NCBI RefSeq assembly: GCF_029633865.1
Contig: NC_079219.1
Coordinates: 57,378,046 to 57,442,045, forward strand
Length of the DNA stretch: 64,000 nucleotides
Origin: Lampris incognitus
Taxonomy: Eukaryota; Chordata; Actinopteri; Lampriformes; Lampridae
Direction: 5' to 3'
How positions within the stretch are numbered: the stretch's first letter is position 1; each line of letters opens with the position of its first letter. Positions 1 through 10,772 of the stretch are shown piece after piece. Made by a program: the position numbers and the translations under genes. The notes beneath the pieces were generated by a model, which worked only from the letters and a program-made list of their open reading frames with translations, had not been told where the DNA came from and ran no database searches.

Positions 1-599
1 GCGCAACACGTTAAGAGTCGATCAATACTGGGCACGAGCAGGACCCTGGCCTAAACCAAATTTAACTTAACTCCTATGTCATCTTAAACCATCCGTCCTC
101 TCCGCAGTCATTGTTTGTGTAGGAAATCTCCTCTCTTGATGGCATCTGGGGGACAAATACACCACTGACTGTGAGATGAAGGAATGAATCAACCACCACC
201 ATCCGGGCACTAGTTTACATGTCCAAACTATCCATGACTGAATGTGTAGAATATGTTATGTCCCCTGCTGGACTTGTAGCGACATAAGAACATTTGCAGA
301 GTGCTGCTGACACCAGCTGGACGCGTGGGTAAAGTGCATACCCTCACTTCCCCAGTATGTTGGTATGGGAACAGATGACTTATTCGTAATAAGGACTATT
401 CATGAAAACTCTCTGACGTGATTGATGAGAATGACCACAGGATCCTGGTTTTATATTTGAATGGAGCCACTTATTTTTAATTGCTGCCCTTTTTTCTTTT
501 TTTTACTTCACTGATATATAAACACACAACATGGATCCTTCATATCCAGCTGATATTTCATATCCCTGGATTTTCATGTAATTACAGACTGTGTTGAGG
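1..599. other. No gene recognised
   Basis: I see no coding pattern, RNA gene or clear repeat structure in this stretch. It is AT-rich and looks intergenic or intronic. Confidence 0.4.
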
Positions 600-700
600 G
601 GCATCCCCTGTTCTTCAGGAATCAGGAACACGTTATTTGTCGTTTCACTTCATGTACTTGCGCACGTGAAGTGAAACGAAATGGCGTTTCCCTCAGCCCG
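600..700. repeat. Hairpin-bearing dispersed repeat
   Basis: A palindrome has 13-bp arms at 640-652 and 667-679 around a 14-bp loop. A related sequence occurs near 48985-49035, also with the arm motif GAAACGA and the loop CATGTACTTGCG. This suggests a dispersed element; its family is not identified. Confidence 0.45.
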
Positions 701-814
701 CAGCAGTGCAACATACAGACAAAACCACATTTAAGGACGACAAGAACACACATATATCCAAACCCCCAAAAAAATCACTGTCCAAGGGAACAAATGCCAG
801 CCAGGGTGACTGTC

Positions 815-1480
815 GGAACCGCCGGTCTGCATGGGCTAGCAGTGAGCTTAGCCTTCCTGATTACGCGTCCTGCCAGACCGCCCTCCGTGTTTCCCCCTCG
901 GGCGCAGCTCCAGGCATGGGCCGTGGTCCCTGCGGCAACTGGACGAAGCAGACCAAGCCCTCCCAGCCGATCCAACGCCAGCTCTCCCAGCCAGACACCC
1001 TTGACCCAACGACACCAAAAACACAGTCAATGCCAGGTGAGGCCGCCGCCAGACCGCCCTCGGTGTTATCAGAACTGCCGGTCTGCATGGGCTAGCAGTT
1101 AGCTTAGCCTGCCCCGCTTCCGCATCCTGTCAGACCGCACCTCGGTGTTACCTCCTCGGGTGCAGCTCCGGGCAAGGCCGCAGTCCCTGGGTCCACAGCG
1201 CAGCAGACCAAGCTCTCGCAACCGATCCAGCGCCAGCTCTCCCAGCCAACAAACGAAGACTTAGACGTGGACAAAGACACTGCATCGACGGTACTGGGTG
1301 AGGCCGCCACAAACGTGAATTCGCACCGCCATCTTCCCACATCGGTACTAGGCGAGGCCTCTGCGAACGTGGATTCGCGCCGCCATCTTCCCACACCGGA
1401 AGCGGAAACATCGGTAGAAACATGGAGGTCGCTTACTTTTAATAACGTCACACAAATCAAGTCTGAGACTAAATTGCGTT
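815..1480. repeat. GC-rich imperfect tandem repeats
   Basis: A block of about 250 bp beginning near CTGCATGGGCTAGCAG at 826 recurs at 1082, with shared stretches such as CAGCTCTCCCAGCCA at 980 and 1231. It is followed by two copies of a roughly 60-bp unit at about 1290-1400, each ending in CGCCATCTTCCCACA, which resembles a YY1 motif. The sequence is CpG-rich compared with its surroundings. I assign no gene; open frames across it are not conserved between the copies. Confidence 0.55.
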
Positions 1481-1599
1481 AATGTTTTTGTTGTAATATT
1501 CAAGACTCGACGTAAGCTGAGGATGCACTCCAAAATATCAAGTTTGACCAGAGACCTTTGAGAGGGCTGGGAAAGTACTTTGAATGGGCGAGACAACTC

Positions 1600-1730
1600 T
1601 GTCAATCCATCTATCCATCCATTATCCTAACCGCTTATCCTTGGCCAGGGAGGATGCTGAAGCCTATCCCAGCAGTCATTGGGCGGCAGATGGGGAGACA
1701 CCCTGGACAGGCCGCCAGGCCATCATTTTT
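1600..1730 (-). mobile_element. Short teleost retroposon, R1 family (minus)
   Basis: This copy starts with an ATCC-rich tail and continues with AACCGCTTATCC and GCCTATCCCAGCAGTCATTG. The same family occurs at 2314, 3628, 10619, 33489 and 36731 in this window. Where target-site duplications are visible at other copies they are 12-13 bp, so the family moves by retroposition. It may be the 3' end of a LINE. Confidence 0.7.
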
Positions 1731-2258
1731 TTAATTTGGCCAGTCAGAGGTTTACAGTCCTCTGTCAAGTAAAAACCTACACCGCTTGAACCAGTTGTCA
1801 ATCAGTTTTTAATACGGCTTGTCATTTTGCAGTATTATAAGGGGGCGGTACACAAACAACTCATGTTCCACCCATTTCTTTTGTACGATTTAGGCCTTTG
1901 TACGGTTTATAATTTACGTGTATGACTTACCGCCAACCCAGAAGTTAATAATAAATTATGGAAACGAACTCCAGGCCCTGTGACCGACACTAGTCACTCT
2001 CCGGTACTATAATAAGACTCTCCTGTATTTTTAGATTGTATTAATTGGATTTTATATACTTCCAATTCAAAGAACATTTGAAATTAATAGACAGCTATGG
2101 TCCAACCAGCCATTAGCTCAAATCGGCGAAGAATTATATCTATATTGATTGGACACAATAGTACATTGTTGGGCGTAATTTCCTCACCAATTACCAAAAT
2201 TATGATAATTAAAAAATTGGACTTTATAATTTGATTGATTCGATAATATAATAATTTT
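1731..2258. other. AT-rich sequence, no gene recognised
   Basis: This is unique-looking AT-rich DNA without a recognisable gene or repeat boundary. Confidence 0.4.
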
Positions 2259-2260
2259 GT

Positions 2261-2313
<53 letters not shown>
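2259..2313. repeat. (GT)n microsatellite
   Basis: An almost uninterrupted GT dinucleotide run directly precedes an R1 retroposon copy. Confidence 0.95.
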
Positions 2314-2425
2314 AGCCCTGTGATGGCCTGGCGACCTGTCCAGGGTGTCTCCCTGCCTGTCGCCTAATGACTGCCGGGATAGGCTCCAGCAAGAGGTTCG
2401 GATAATAGATGGATGGTTTAGGCTT
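2314..2425 (+). mobile_element. Short teleost retroposon, R1 family (plus)
   Basis: It begins CAGCCCTGTGATGGCCTGG and ends in the family's GGATAATAGATGGATGG tail. It lies between the GT microsatellite and the 3' end of the minus-strand L2-like LINE. Confidence 0.65.
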
Positions 2426-2429
2426 GTAT

Positions 2430-4865
2430 TGCAGGGATTTCCATTGCGTTCATTGTGTCTAGCAGGGTCAAAGACCAGTATCTCAGTTTTATCCAAATTT
2501 AAAAGCAGAAAAGTTAGTGTCATCCATTTTTTCACAGCAGCCAAGCAGGCCTCTTAATTAGTCATTTAAGTATGATCTCCAGCCCTTATAGGCACATACA
2601 GCTGAATATCATCAGCATAGCAATGGAAATTTATTCCATGACTGTGTATAATTTGGCCAAGAGTTGAAATATAAAGAGAAGAAAGTAGAGGGCCAAGAAC
2701 TGAGCCCTGAGGTACGTCATATTTAATGTCAGATAATTTTGATGTAATATTATTGTAACAGACACAATGTGTTCTTCTGGTTAAGTAAGCCTTAAGCCAA
2801 GAGAGAGCGAAGCCAGAGACTCCAAAATTACAGTTTATTCTGTTTAATAGTGTACAGTGATCAGTGGTGTCAAAGGCTTCACTGAGGTCCAGTAGCAGAA
2901 GTACAGAAGTGGAATCTGAGTCCATAGCTAGTAGGAGATTTTTCACCACTCTGGTCAGAGCAGTTTCAGTGGAGTGACATGCCCTGAAAGCCAACTGAAA
3001 AGGTTCATATAGATAACATTGTATCCAGATGAACGGATTCAACCCTCTTTGATTTTCTTACCTGGATTATTGAGCAAAAAAAGACGTTCATATAGATGGT
3101 TTTCTTCTATATGGGTGAAAAGTGGTTGATACACAACTCTCTCTAGTACTTTAGAAAAAGAATGGAAGATTAGAGGCTGGTCGATGATTATTCAGAGACC
3201 CTGGATTGAGGTGTGGTTATTTAAGTAGAGGCTTAACCACAGCTGTCTTAAAACTGCTGGGAACAGTGCCAGTAGTAAGGGATAAATTTACAATGTCTAG
3301 CATTGTAGGTCCCAGGAAAGGCCAGAGGTCTTTAAAAAGTTTTGCTGGTAAAAGGGTCAAGTAGGCAAGTTGTTGGTTTAGAAGCTGACACGAGCTTAGT
3401 CAAAGTACCAAGCGAGATAGTCTCAAAAGCTTGAATAACAGGGACTATCAGTGACTCATTGTATAGATATGAATTTAATAAGACAGGTTCTGCAGGAGTA
3501 GCTGGAGTTGAACTAATTTTGTTTGTGATCTCATCAACCTTATTGCAGAAAAAGTCTAGAAACTCCTGGGCCATGAATGGTGAGCAGCTGATAGACGGCT
3601 GCTTTTTAGTAAGTTTAGATACAGTGTGTGGGCCCTGTGATGGACTGGCGGCCTGTCCAGGGTGTCCCCCCGCCTGCCTCCCAATGGCTGCTAGGATAGG
3701 CTCCAGCATCCCCGCGACCCTGACAGCAGGATAAGTGGTTTGGATAAAGGATGGCTGGATAGATACAGTGTCAAACAGAAATATGGGGTTATCTTTATTC
3801 ATATGAATAAGCGAGGGAGATATGCTGCTTTTGCAGCTGATAAAGCACTCTTGCATTTCAATAAACATTCATGCCAAGATAGATTAAAAAAAACCTTCCA
3901 ATTTTGATTTTCGCCATTTACATTCCAATCTCCTGCAGGCCCGCTTGATAGTGCGTGTCTCGTCGTTAAACCAGGGTTTGGGCCTCTTTAGTTGCCTAGC
4001 TCTGGTAATGAGAGGTGCAACTGAATCGAGGAGACTAGAGAGGGCCACATTTAAGTCACTAGGGAAATTTTCAACAGAGTCAGTCACTACAGTGTAAGGA
4101 GCCAAGACTTCAGGCAGCTGCTGGCCAAATGCAGCTACAGTGGAGGGACCAATGTGGCGAGTGGCAATTGCAATCTGTGCTGACATTAACTGGACAGGCC
4201 AATAATGCTTCAAATTTAATGAACAAATGATGTTGACACAGCAGATGTGGTTGGCAAGGCATTCAGATCAGAAACAGCTATCCCTTTAGATAAAACCAAA
4301 TCATGGGTGTTACCACTGCAATGAGTCGACCCTTGAACAAGCTGAGCGAACCCAAAAGTGCCAGAAAGGCTTTACTTAGAGGCTCAGCCGCCTTATTCGG
4401 ACGAATATTGAAATCACCGAGAATTAAAATCTCATCAGAATGAGTAACGAGACCTGAGACAAATGCTCCCAGTTATTCAAGAAATAGTGAGTAAGAGCCA
4501 GGAGGCCGATAGAGTACCACAATCTGGACTGAGTCGAGTCTATTCGTGGCTGAGGGAGATGGAGTTAGAATAAGGGCCTCAAAAGACTGGAACTTACACT
4601 CAAGTCTAGAAGTCAGGGGGGAAAAAAACAGTGGGTTGGTAAACAAATAGCATTGTAGATATTGCAATGTATTTCTTTATAACATTATCAATCCTGTACG
4701 CCCTCGTCTTGCCACATTCACGTTGTAGTCCGTGTTTGTGCCTTTCTCTGGCAGTCTGAATTGACAGGGAGTGCACTTCTTGCAAGGCCGAGGACGGCGG
4801 TCTGCAGCAGAATGATTGACATTACCGGTTAGAGAACAGTCACAATTACATTTTGCCTTCAATAA
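2430..4865 (-). mobile_element. Degenerate L2-like LINE (minus strand)
   Basis: Read on the minus strand, fragments appear in LINE order. Endonuclease-type sequence (VLYRPPGSYSLFLE) lies at 4667-4473. An inter-domain segment with KPWFNDETR lies at 4213-3884, and RT N-terminal sequence at about 3868-3332. The RT core at 3042-2566 has LLLLDLSEAFD, QGSVLGP and the catalytic YADD (CYADDIQLYV), and RT C-terminal sequence (LNLDKTEILVFDP) lies near 2500-2450. Frames are broken between these pieces, so it is a dead copy even though the YADD core survives. The clade (L2-type) is inferred from the RT wording and was not tested by phylogeny. An R1 retroposon is inserted at 3628. Confidence 0.8.
3628..3759 (+). 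mobile_element. R1 retroposon inserted in the L2-like LINE
   Basis: The copy runs from GGGCCCTGTGATGGACTGG to a GGATAAAGGATGGCTGG tail. It is flanked by TAGATACAGTGT at 3616-3627 and again at 3760-3771, a 12-bp target-site duplication. It interrupts the LINE reading frame and is therefore younger than the LINE. Confidence 0.8.
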
Positions 4866-4995
4866 AGTTGTGCAATGTGCACATCACACCCAAGTTCACA
4901 TATTCAAAGGTTATTACTTTCTGTATAAGAATGGACTAAGGATAAGGCAATATACTTTTTTTTCTACAAGTATTGAGCTGAATGATCCAAATGGG

Positions 4996-5268
4996 TTTGG
5001 TAAACGGGCTGCATTTGTACTGCGCTTTTCTGGTCTACCGACCACTCAAAGCACTTAACAGTGTATGCCTCACGTTCACCCATTCACACACACATTCATA
5101 CACTGATGGCTGCCACGCAAGGTGCCAACCTGCTCATCAGGAGCAGTTAGGGGTTCAGTGTCTTGCTCAAGGACACTTCAATATGCTCTCTGGAGGAACC
5201 GGGGATCGAACCAGCGACCTTTTGATTACTGGATGAGCCACTCTACCTCCTGAGCCATGCCGCCCCAG
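4996..5268 (-). mobile_element. tRNA-headed SINE (minus), common teleost tail
   Basis: On the minus strand a tRNA-like head (GGCTCAGGAGGTAGAGTGG, then a B-box-like GGTTCGATCCC) is followed by a body ending in the sequence GCTTTGAGTGGTCGG and AAAAGCGCAGTACAAATGCA, which recurs widely in fish genomes. The head does not fold as a full tRNA and is not a tRNA gene. Confidence 0.7.
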
Positions 5269-5460
5269 TCCCCCCCCCCCCATTTCTCCCCAGTTGTATC
5301 CAGCCAAATACCCCACTTTTCCGAGCCGTCCCGGTCTCTGCTCCACCTCCTCTGCCGATCCAGGGAGGGCTGCAGACTACCACATGCCGGGGATTCGAAC
5401 TGCCGATCCCCGTGTTGGTAGGCAATGGAATAGACTACCACGCCATCCGGATGCCCCGCC
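5269..5460 (-). mobile_element. tRNA-headed SINE, family B (minus, internally deleted)
   Basis: It shares GTTGTATCCAGCCAAATACC and CCGAGCCGTCCCGGTC with longer copies at 6945 (-), 41510 (-) and 57870 (+), and ends in the same head, GACTACCACGCCATCCGGAT. Compared with the 57870 copy the central portion is missing. Confidence 0.7.
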
Positions 5461-6235
5461 CCAGTTTCAGTCCATTTTTTCATGACCTGAAAAGAGTAGA
5501 TAATTGAGATCCAAATATCCGGTGATTGAGATTTGCAGACGTGTATTGTCCTCTGTTACTAGATTATTTATGGCTACAAACTTGAGATATGTGATCTGAA
5601 ATCATTCACAATATTCAGTAGTGACGAAACGCCGACATATTTTGCTTCAGGCAAAAGTGCATCGAGAACAAAGGCGCCGTCATCCGACAGCTGTCTAGAA
5701 TTTGGTGTCGTCTTCATGAGCCCAACAGAAATGACATATAACATGTTGGGCTGCTCTTCGTCATCAAAATAGATGGTTGCCGTCTCCTTTTTCATCACCC
5801 GTGAAGAACGAAGATGGCCTGCAAATAGTTGGCGTTAACTTGAGAGGACAGTCCACATTCATACCACTACCAAAATGACTTGGAATTCGTCTTTTTTTTT
5901 TAATGAAAGCTTTCAGATGCAAATACCACAGATGTCATTTAAAATCACCGTAGACATCCTGTTCCCGCCTTTAGTGTGTTAATGCATTCAGTTCAAGTGT
6001 TGACGCTTCACAATGCCGGCCACAGCTGCAAGATATTGTTACTCGCCCACAAAATCCATTGCACATGTATCTTCTATTACATAAAAGGACACAAAATTGT
6101 AGCTCCCAAACTGTGCTGCCTTTGAAAAAATAAATATAAACACTCACAACAAGCTAGAAGAAAGTGAATTTGCCTATTGTCGCTCTTCCTCGCTGGTCAT
6201 AGGAAACGTGTTGGCCTGATCCTTTCTGCATTTTG
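5461..6235. other. Unassigned; one short minus-strand open frame
   Basis: A 74-codon open frame at 5798-5574 (-) reads protein-like (ISVGLMK, SDDGAFVLDALLPEAKYVGV). I do not recognise it, and no splice-site pair or neighbour clearly extends it. It may belong to the same decayed minus-strand gene fragment that starts at 6236. The remainder is AT-rich and unassigned. Confidence 0.3.
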
Positions 6236-6745
6236 TCAACCCGCGGTTGATTTATTCTCCCTCCACGTTGGATTATAGATCAAATGAGAAGCATTTGTGT
6301 ACTTGGGGACATCGTGTTTAAAAAAATAATCGTTTCTCTCCATCTTTGCAAAGAACTGCTCTGCTAGCCGGCTGTTGAGACGGCCCGCAAGCTCTGGCAG
6401 CAGATGGATTCTGCGTCGCAGGTCTCTCGGCATCTTTTGTGTTTGCCTCATGCAATCCATCCTGCACGGCATAATGCTCAGCTGAGCCTGTGACCGGATG
6501 GCCGTCAAAGTCAGGCTCCCTTTTCTTTTCCTGAAGCCACGGAAGATTGATCAAAATCTTTTTTTCCCCCCCTTTGCAAGCCTTATATTTTCATCAGCTG
6601 GCTGTAGCAGTCTTCCTCCATGAAGGGGGAAAAGGGCAAATCTTCTGGGTCTCTTAAGTTCCCATGTGTTACCACCACAACATTGAGCATGTGTTTCCAA
6701 TGAGAAGAGTAGATCCATAAAATCTCTGGGGCTCTCCACATGCAA
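6236..6745 (-). pseudogene. Fragment of a multicopy fish gene, HMG-domain-protein-3-like annotation (broken)
   Basis: Three minus-strand pieces in different frames follow one another. The 6745-6551 piece has SPRDFMDLLFSLETHAQCC and LLQPADENI; 6554-6318 has NLPWLQEKKREPDFDGHPVTG; and 6508-6236 has MPRDLRRRIHLLPELAGRLN and LAEQFFAKMERNDYFF. From memory, this wording resembles large repeated fish proteins annotated as HMG domain-containing protein 3-like, which are probably transposon-derived. Changes of frame inside 500 bp show that it is broken. Function is unknown. Confidence 0.5.
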
Positions 6746-6775
6746 ATTGACTTTTATGCTGTAAACAATGCCACA

Positions 6776-6935
6776 TGCACTGCAAAAAGGGCAATGTTAG
6801 TAAGATATTACTGCGATAAATACTTGTTTTTTACTTTGATGAGAAGTTTTCTTACTAGGCACCAAGCATGTAATAATGTTTGGTTTGTTTCAAGCAAATT
6901 GGTCCTTAATAATCTCACAAAGATTTTGCGGCTAG
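6776..6935. repeat. Dispersed repeat with CACTGCAAAAA terminus
   Basis: It begins CACTGCAAAAAGGGC. A related terminus occurs in inverse orientation near 14935-14947 (CCTTTTGCAGTG). Both are AT-rich, with stretches such as CTTATTTTGAG or CTTACTAGGC. This suggests a non-autonomous DNA element; the boundaries are approximate. Confidence 0.4.
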
Positions 6936-6944
6936 TTACCAAGC

Positions 6945-7175
6945 TGTCCCCCCCCTCCCCTCCCCTTTCTCCCCCAGTTGTATCCGGCCAATTGCCCCAC
7001 TCTTCCAAGCCGTCCCGGTCGCTGCTTCACCCCCTTTGCCGATCCGGGGAGGGCTGCAGACTACCACATGCCTCCTCCGATACATGTGGAGTCGCCAGCC
7101 GCTTCTTTTCACCTGACAGTGAGGAGTTTCACTAGCACGTGGAAGGATCACACTATTCCCCCCAGCCCCCCCCCC
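6945..7175 (-). mobile_element. tRNA-headed SINE, family B (minus, partial)
   Basis: It shares GTTGTATCCGGCCAATTGCC, GGGAGGGCTGCAGACTACCA and CACCTGACAGTGAGGAGTTT with the 57870 copy. The tRNA-like head is missing, so this is a truncated copy ending in a C-run. Confidence 0.7.
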
Positions 7176-8489
7176 GAACAGGTGCCCAATCACAGCAATT
7201 ACAATAAGAGGAATTAATGTAACAAACAGAAATGCCTTTGGCCGTCTTTATACTAAACCAAATGGAGCTTATCCCCCCCCAAACAAAGCTTTCCCAGTGC
7301 ATAGACGCCTCATTTAGTGGCCAACTACTGAGGGCACACACAACTCCACATGTCAAGTTTTCACATGTCATAACTCGTACCACAAACAGGCTTTAGTCAC
7401 TTGAACATTTGTAAAATCTCATGACAGCCTCAAGATAGTATTTGACGAGTATGTAAGTCTTGGCTCTGGTGTGCAATATGAGGTGAAATCAGCTAGCTTT
7501 TCTGCATCCACTAATTCATTGGCCCGAGCAAGGTGTGGGACTTCAACTTAGTAGGACATAAACTCTGTCAAAGCATATAGTCTCAAGTGCTTGATATTCA
7601 AAGCAATACAGCATAGAATTGACAAGAAATGAGTTCTAAACCAGTCCACATTATGGCATATCACCATTCATACTTTGGTAATGATCATGGACTTTTGAAT
7701 TCTGTATTTATTACCATTTAGCACAAGCCATTTGACTGCTACAGCATGGTTTACTTTGATTCCTAGGAGGTCCGTCAATTTTGCACGCAGTTTTAATTAC
7801 AATTTTGCACGCAAATACTGCAGATATGAAAAAGAAATTGGGTGCAGTGAACTTCTGACATTTTGACAACTTTCATATATTTGAGTGTGTTTAACCAAAG
7901 ATCTGCAGATATATATATCTGCAATTTTAATTAAAATTCAAGCTTTGAGGCCCATTGTTTAAAAAAAAAAAACAATGTTTAGACTGAAATCGCAAACAAA
8001 TATGTCTGACCATTGGACCCAATGATTTGATCTGTGTGGGAAGATAGATCATATAATGTTGCTTTACATGATGCTAGAAAGATTTGTAAACGCTATATTC
8101 TTCCGTGCAGCCGTCAGTACCAAAAAAGCAACCGGAAATCTGAGGTACAACTGTGTAATCTATGTAGCTCAGCAATATAAATGAAAAAGTAATAAAAATG
8201 CTGCAAACGAGGCACAGCCAAAGCCTCTGTATAGCTACAGGCAAGCGAACAAGATATGGGAAGGAGAAGTACTAATTACGTCTGTGTGTGCAGAAAGACT
8301 GAACTTCCATCTCGCTAGAGTTTCATAGATGTGGGGGGTTCATCACATTATCTATATCAGTAGGGTATCCAGTAAATAATTGGGCCTTTTCAATGACCGT
8401 GACCATGAGGAATATCTGCCCAGATCGCTTAAGTTAAGAAAATTTTTTTTAATCAAGAGTGCTTAATGCATGCTCAATAATCCAAGTAA
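7176..8489. other. No gene recognised
   Basis: This is AT-rich sequence without convincing coding potential or a repeat I can name. A short A-run at 7961-7972 and an ATATATAT run near 7911 are the only simple repeats. Confidence 0.4.
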
Positions 8490-8592
8490 GGAAATCACAG
8501 AAAGTTGAGTCAGTTCATCTGGACACAGCGTTTATTGAGAGAAATGTTTCGTCACTCATCTACTAAGTGGCTTCTCCAGTCTCATTAATCAA
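8490..8592 (-). mobile_element. Penelope-like element 3'-end fragment (minus)
   Basis: It contains CAGTTCATCTGGACACAGCG and TTTATTGAGAGAAATGTTTC. These match the 3' ends of the larger Penelope-like copies at 42500 and 47115 in the same orientation. Confidence 0.65.
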
Positions 8593-8747
8593 TAGTGTTT
8601 TTTGTATTATTAGTTAATAATATTTAGTACAATGTTGTTGACCCAGCTCATGAAATGGTAGCTATCCACAAACTTTAATAAATACCTGACTGTTTAATAG
8701 AATATAGTTGTTTTGTTGTTGTTGTTTTTTTTTTTTTTCCTCAAGTA
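8593..8747. other. Unassigned AT-rich sequence with T-run
   Basis: No gene is seen. A TTG/T-rich run at 8709-8738 precedes the hAT-type insertion. Confidence 0.4.
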
Positions 8748-8755
8748 AACTAGAT

Positions 8756-9403
8756 CAGTGGTTCTCAACCTTTTTGGGGTCCTGGACCCCCTGCGTATTT
8801 TTGATCTACCCTGAGGACCCCTCCACCTGATCTTGGGGGAGGGGGGTTGCAATTTGATAGAAACAGTAGAAACTGCATTTTAAATTGCATTATAGCATTT
8901 ATTCACTCTTTGGGGCAAAAATAAGAGCTTTCAGTTGTAACTTGGATATAGTTAACAAAACAGAATTCTTATGCGGGTAACTTTCAGATATATGTAACAA
9001 AACAGAATATGTATCCAGTAACTTTCAGATATATGTAACAAAACAGAATATGTATTCAGTAACTTTCAGATATATGTAACAAAACAGAATATGTATTCAG
9101 TAACTTTCAGATATATGTAACAACAGAATTTTTATGCAGTAACTTTTAACAATGCAAACGGGAGCGAGATCTCTTATTAAAATACAATAAATTACACTTG
9201 TGAAACAGATGTAATTAGAGAAAAAAAGTCCTGTTACCATTTATAGTTTAGGTAGATAAAGGTCTCAGTCACATTTGAGTAAAATAATCCTATTTCTATA
9301 AATGTCATAGGATCTTTTTTTAAAGATATTTTATTTTCACGGACCCCTTGCAATTATACCACGGACCACTAGGGGTCCGCGGACCCCCGGTTGAGAAACA
9401 CTG
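8756..9403. mobile_element. Non-autonomous hAT-type transposon
   Basis: The terminal inverted repeats are CAGTGGTTCTCAACC at the left and, read inward from the right, CAGTGTTTCTCAACC followed by GGGGGTCCGCGGACCCC. The flanking 8-mers AACTAGAT (8748-8755) and CGCTAGAT (9404-9411) match at 6 of 8 positions, which fits the 8-bp duplication of hAT elements. There is no transposase reading frame. The interior carries the 41-bp tandem array. Confidence 0.8.
8978..9141. repeat. 41-bp tandem repeat, about four copies
   Basis: TAACTTTCAGATATATGTAA recurs at 8978, 9019, 9060 and 9101, an exact 41-bp period, inside the hAT-type element. Confidence 0.95.
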
Positions 9404-9411
9404 CGCTAGAT

Positions 9412-9950
9412 CCTGTTCCACACACTCCGATACGGTAGACAGCAGTACGCACCTAACAGTTGCTGCAATCCGCCAAAACAAAAACAACGCGAAGAAGAAA
9501 AAGAAGACGAACGAAGAAGAAGAAGAAGAAGAACTCTGTCCAAAAAAAAACAACACCCAGGCGTGAAGTCGGGGTCAAGTCGACAGGTTGCCCTCCCGTC
9601 TCCGTACCTAACGAGCAGACCGCCGGTCATTACCCGCAGTAGGTAATTTGCTTTTACGTTTTTAATGTGACTTTTTACACTGGTCTAAATCGCACCTAGC
9701 TAACGGTTTTCTTCCTCCTCATAATCGCTAAGCTAGCTGTCTGGTATTCAGATTAGCTGACACGCTGCTAGAACTGTCGTTCAGGCTCAGATTCAGATCT
9801 TTTGTCCCTGTACACTTGCACCCTAATGCTTCGCAGCCTGTAATGTTGTTCTTTCAACGTACGATGGTGTGCGACGTCATCAGCCATGTTAGCTTAGTTG
9901 CTGCGCCTTTCTAGCCACGTTGACTTTAATATAGCTCAGATAGCTTAGCC
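9412..9950. other. Unassigned, with purine-rich GAA tract
   Basis: A strongly purine-biased run of GAAGAA repeats lies at about 9487-9535. The sequence around it is moderately GC-rich and could hold the 5' end of the decayed SAM-domain gene that follows, but I see no supported exon. Confidence 0.35.
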
Positions 9951-10194
9951 CAGTGTTTCTCAACACAGTCCTCAAGGAACCCCTATCCTGCAGATTTTCA
10001 TTGTAACCCTGCATGGGTAGCCCCGCTTGTACTTACTCGACCAATCATCTTGCAGCACTTCATTATGCAAGGTGTGCAGAGTCTGACAAAATTCATTGCT
10101 GATTGGTTGAATAACTACAAACAGGTACCTATTCAGGGTTGCAAAGAAAATATGCAGGATAGGGGGTCCTTGAGGACTGGGTTGAGAAACACTG
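9951..10194. mobile_element. hAT-type MITE, 244 bp
   Basis: The terminal inverted repeats are about 40 bp. The left end is CAGTGTTTCTCAACACAGTC and the right end, read inward, CAGTGTTTCTCAACCCAGTC. Flanks GCTTAGCC (9943-9950) and GTTTAGCC (10195-10202) match at 7 of 8 positions, an 8-bp target-site duplication. There is no coding capacity. Confidence 0.88.
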
Positions 10195-10493
10195 GTTTAG
10201 CCTAACTATCCATATAATAAGCAATCTCGTTCGTGCACGTTGAATTTCTGCTTTCAAGCCCTAGCCTTGAATCCTATCTAAAAGGGGAAAAAAAGTCACA
10301 TTTAACGTTTGCTAGTTATGCATTTAACCTATGAATTGTGTTGCATACTTGAACAGTAGTTGTTAAAGGCTTCATACAGAGACCCGTAACAATTTATTAG
10401 CTTTTGTCAACTCAATCAGCTGCATTGTTTTTTTTAAAATTAATTTCGTGTTGTTAGTTTGGCTGTTACCGTGTAGTCAAATGTGTTTTTCAG
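10195..10493. other. Intron-like sequence before the SAM exon
   Basis: AT-rich sequence ends in a polypyrimidine stretch and CAG at 10493, which would be the acceptor of the following exon. Confidence 0.4.
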
Positions 10494-10618
10494 CTGCTAA
10501 TGTAAGCAAGGGAATGTTCCCCGGCCTCTCTAGGGAGGATATACGTGATCTTGGACCAGAGCACTTTTTGAGAAGGAGAGCTATTTGGAAACTGGCTCAT
10601 GGTGCAAATGAGGTAATA

Positions 10619-10772
10619 GCCATCCATCTATTATCCAAACCGCTTATCCTGCTCTCAGGGTCGCGGGGATGCTGGAGCCTATCCCAGCAGTCATTGGGCG
10701 GCAGGTGGGAAGACACACTGGACAGGCCGCCAGGCCATCACAGGGCCATTTCTTCCTTTTTCTGTGGCTACA
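10619..10772 (-). mobile_element. R1 retroposon at a splice donor
   Basis: A minus-oriented R1 copy is flanked by a perfect 13-bp duplication, AAATGAGGTAATA, at 10606-10618 and 10773-10785. The duplicated target is the exon end plus donor (GAG|GTAATA) of the SAM exon, so insertion doubled the splice donor. Confidence 0.85.
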
